Assembly: GCF_004153685.1 (NCBI RefSeq)
Contig: NZ_SDQD01000003.1
Location: 248,001-312,000, forward strand
Length of the DNA stretch: 64,000 nucleotides
DNA from: Pollutimonas harenae
Lineage (GTDB): Bacteria > Pseudomonadota > Gammaproteobacteria > Burkholderiales > Burkholderiaceae_B
Direction of reading: 5' to 3'
Shown: positions 62,263-64,000 of the stretch, piece by piece
How positions within the stretch are numbered: position 1 is the first letter of the stretch
How the letters are laid out: each line of letters opens with the position of its first letter
The notes under the pieces: generated by a model
The model's database searches: none
Seen by the model: only the letters and a program-made list of their open reading frames with translations
What the model was told of the DNA's origin: nothing
Program-made: the position numbers and the translations under genes

Positions 62263-64000
62263 ATGCTCGACCTTTCTCTTGTTTTTATTATTTCCAGTCT
62301 GTGCTTGCTTACCCTTAGCCGATGTGCATTGGCGGCCTGGCAATGGCAACGCGTTCAGCAAGCTGGTGGCTTGCTGCCTATATTAATAGGTGGCCTGCGC
62401 ATCGATGCGAACCAGATCGCCATCATTGTCGGCATCCCTCTGCTGCTGGCCCCCTGGCTGGGGCATTCCATCCCGGCTGTCGAGCTGACCGGTATCTGGT
62501 TCCAGATTGCCTGGTTTCTGCTGGTTTTGCTGGAAGTGTCCACACCCCAGTTTATTTACGAATACGACACGCGCCCCAATCGTCTGTATGTCGAATACCT
62601 AAAGCATCCGCAAGAGGTCTTCGGCATGCTTTGGAAGGGCTACAAGATCGTGATACTGGCTGCTGTGGTGGTACTGGGACTGTTTGCCTGGCTGGCCCAC
62701 TACCTGTTCGGGCACGGCATGCCCGATGCGACCATGCCATGGTGGCAAGACATTTTGTTTTTCCTGGTGGCTGCAGCGCTGATCTTTCTGGCTATACGCG
62801 GCACGCTGAAACACAGGCCTATCAACCCGTCCACCGTGGCTTACTGCGGTGACAGCATGCTCAACACGCTGCCGCTGAATTCACTGTACAGCGTCACATA
62901 TGCCATATACAGCATGAAAAATGAGCGTTCGGCTGCCGACATATACGGCAAGCTGTCCAGCGATGAAACCAACCGCATCGTTCAGCAATGCTCAGGGCTG
63001 CCCGCCGGGCCGGCCGACATTCCCACACTGCATCAACAAACCTCCATACGACCGCGCAGCCGACCACTGAATCTGGTTCTGATCGTGCAAGAGAGCCTGG
63101 GCGCCCAGTATGTAGGCAACCTGGGCGGTGCAGGCCTGACCCCCGAACTTGACGAGCTGGCCAAGACAGCCTGGAACTTTACGCGCGCCTATGCCACGGG
63201 TACGCGCTCTGTACGCGGCCTCGAAGCCGTCACGGCAGGCTTTCCTCCCACTATCTCAGACGCCGTACTACGTTTGTCGGGTGCCCAAAGCAATTTCTTT
63301 ACCTTGGCTCAGTTGCTCAAGCAGCATGGGTATCGCTCCCGCTTCATCTATGGCGGCGAAGCGCACTTCGACAACATGAAGAGCTTTTTCCTGGGTAATG
63401 GTTTCGACGAACTGCATGAACGCTCTTCCTTCAAAAATCCGGCCTTTATAGGAACATGGGGCGCCAGCGATGAAGATATGTTCAACAAGCTGCATGGTCT
63501 GCTTGCCGAGCCACCCAGTCAGCCCACCTTGACCCTGGCCTTTTCGGTCAGCAATCACTCACCGTGGGAATACCCCGCTGGCCGCATTGTTCCAGACGGC
63601 AACCCAGCCACCGTAGAGAACACCGTACGTTATGCCGACTGGGCTATCGGTCGCTTTTTCGAGCAGGCCAAACAATCCGACTACTGGGAAAATACCGTTT
63701 TCCTGATTGTGGCCGACCACGACTCCCGGGTGGGTGGCGCCAGCCTGGTTCCTTTACGGCATTTTCATATACCTGCCCTGATTCTCGGCGCAGATGTCAC
63801 CGCCAGGCGCGACGATCGCCTGATCAGCCAGATAGATCTCCCCCCCACTTTGCTGTCGCTGATGGGACTGAATACGGAACACCCCATGATAGGCCACGAC
63901 CTTACGCAAACCGGCGGAGGCAGGGCCATGATGCAATATGGCGAAAACTATGGGTATCTGAAGGACGATGCACTGATTGTCCTGGAACCCTACAAAGAGG
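62263..64000 (+). CDS. LTA synthase-family phosphatase/transferase, N-terminal part (runs off window)
   Basis: This alkaline-phosphatase superfamily membrane protein is open from the ATG at 62263 to the window end (579 codons visible). About five membrane helices come first. The catalytic domain has E277 in VLIVQESLG, nucleophile T314 in AYATGTRSVRGLEA, and later metal ligands in FSVSNHSPWEY and VADHDSRVG. Members transfer phosphoglycerol or phosphoethanolamine onto glycans or lipids, in Gram-negatives often osmoregulated glucans. Exact transfer product is unknown. It is divergent from livK. Confidence 0.85.
   Translation, partial: MLDLSLVFIISSLCLLTLSRCALAAWQWQRVQQAGGLLPILIGGLRIDANQIAIIVGIPLLLAPWLGHSIPAVELTGIWFQIAWFLLVLLEVSTPQFIYEYDTRPNRLYVEYLKHPQEVFGMLWKGYKIVILAAVVVLGLFAWLAHYLFGHGMPDATMPWWQDILFFLVAAALIFLAIRGTLKHRPINPSTVAYCGDSMLNTLPLNSLYSVTYAIYSMKNERSAADIYGKLSSDETNRIVQQCSGLPAGPADIPTLHQQTSIRPRSRPLNLVLIVQESLGAQYVGNLGGAGLTPELDELAKTAWNFTRAYATGTRSVRGLEAVTAGFPPTISDAVLRLSGAQSNFFTLAQLLKQHGYRSRFIYGGEAHFDNMKSFFLGNGFDELHERSSFKNPAFIGTWGASDEDMFNKLHGLLAEPPSQPTLTLAFSVSNHSPWEYPAGRIVPDGNPATVENTVRYADWAIGRFFEQAKQSDYWENTVFLIVADHDSRVGGASLVPLRHFHIPALILGADVTARRDDRLISQIDLPPTLLSLMGLNTEHPMIGHDLTQTGGGRAMMQYGENYGYLKDDALIVLEPYKE

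Overview
The window is chromosomal DNA from a betaproteobacterium, most likely a member of the Alcaligenaceae (relatives of Bordetella, Achromobacter and Pusillimonas). The pointers are two orphan Bug-type solute receptors, a DUF4148 repeat protein, a dapA-bamC pair, a single-chain indolepyruvate:ferredoxin oxidoreductase, and a large share of genes for import and breakdown of organic acids. Genes are densely packed on both strands. I see no transposase, integrase, phage gene or CRISPR array. The two RNA genes are tRNA-His(GTG) and tRNA-Arg(TCT).

Layout. 1-5.6 kb: tail of an L16 arginine hydroxylase-like gene, then cysJ-cysI-cysG (sulfite reduction and siroheme). 5.6-10 kb: bamC, dapA, an M50 site-2 protease, a Sua5/YrdC protein and a YpfJ-type zinc peptidase. 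10-10.5 kb: tRNA-His followed by odd repeats and a perfect 32-bp hairpin. 10.5-14 kb: GntR regulator, Bug receptor and sulfatase. 14-16 kb: a small unknown gene and cardiolipin synthase. 16-23.5 kb: a malonate unit (GntR/FCD regulator, malonyl-CoA decarboxylase, crotonase, malonyl-CoA synthetase, TRAP transporter PQM). 23.6-27.9 kb: a PLP-dependent cystathionine gamma-synthase relative, a membrane acyltransferase, SixA and an MDR oxidoreductase. 27.9-37.4 kb: a sensing and import locus, described below. 37.5-41.5 kb: argE, a LysR regulator, a DUF4148 protein and a metallo-beta-lactamase-fold enzyme. 41.5-48.6 kb: an RND efflux operon with a divergent LysR gene. 48.6-51.9 kb: galB- and galC-like genes and a Bug receptor, divergent from an IclR gene. 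51.9-64 kb: rhodanese, tRNA-Arg, outer-membrane phospholipase A, indolepyruvate oxidoreductase, a Liv-type ABC importer with fused permease, and the first part of an LTA-synthase-like enzyme that runs off the window.

The most interesting locus is 27.9-37.4 kb. Three overlapping genes encode a periplasmic binding protein, a membrane histidine kinase and a response regulator laid out like the PgtC-PgtB-PgtA phosphoglycerate sensor of Salmonella. Next to them is an ABC importer whose binding protein is clearly related to the sensor binding protein, plus a histidine phosphatase. The response regulator keeps Walker A and B but lacks the GAFTGA loop needed to act on sigma-54. Two dyads of the form GRGTYA-N4-TRACCC, 23 bp apart, lie directly upstream of a sigma-70-like promoter in front of the importer. 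I infer a system that senses and imports a phosphorylated metabolite; the substrate cannot be read from the sequence.

Several catabolic units carry a dyad next to their regulator or promoter (23466-23484, 13134-13143, 51059-51090 and 62155-62189), so much of the window looks substrate-inducible. Function assignments rest on motif and family recognition by eye; no database search was run.
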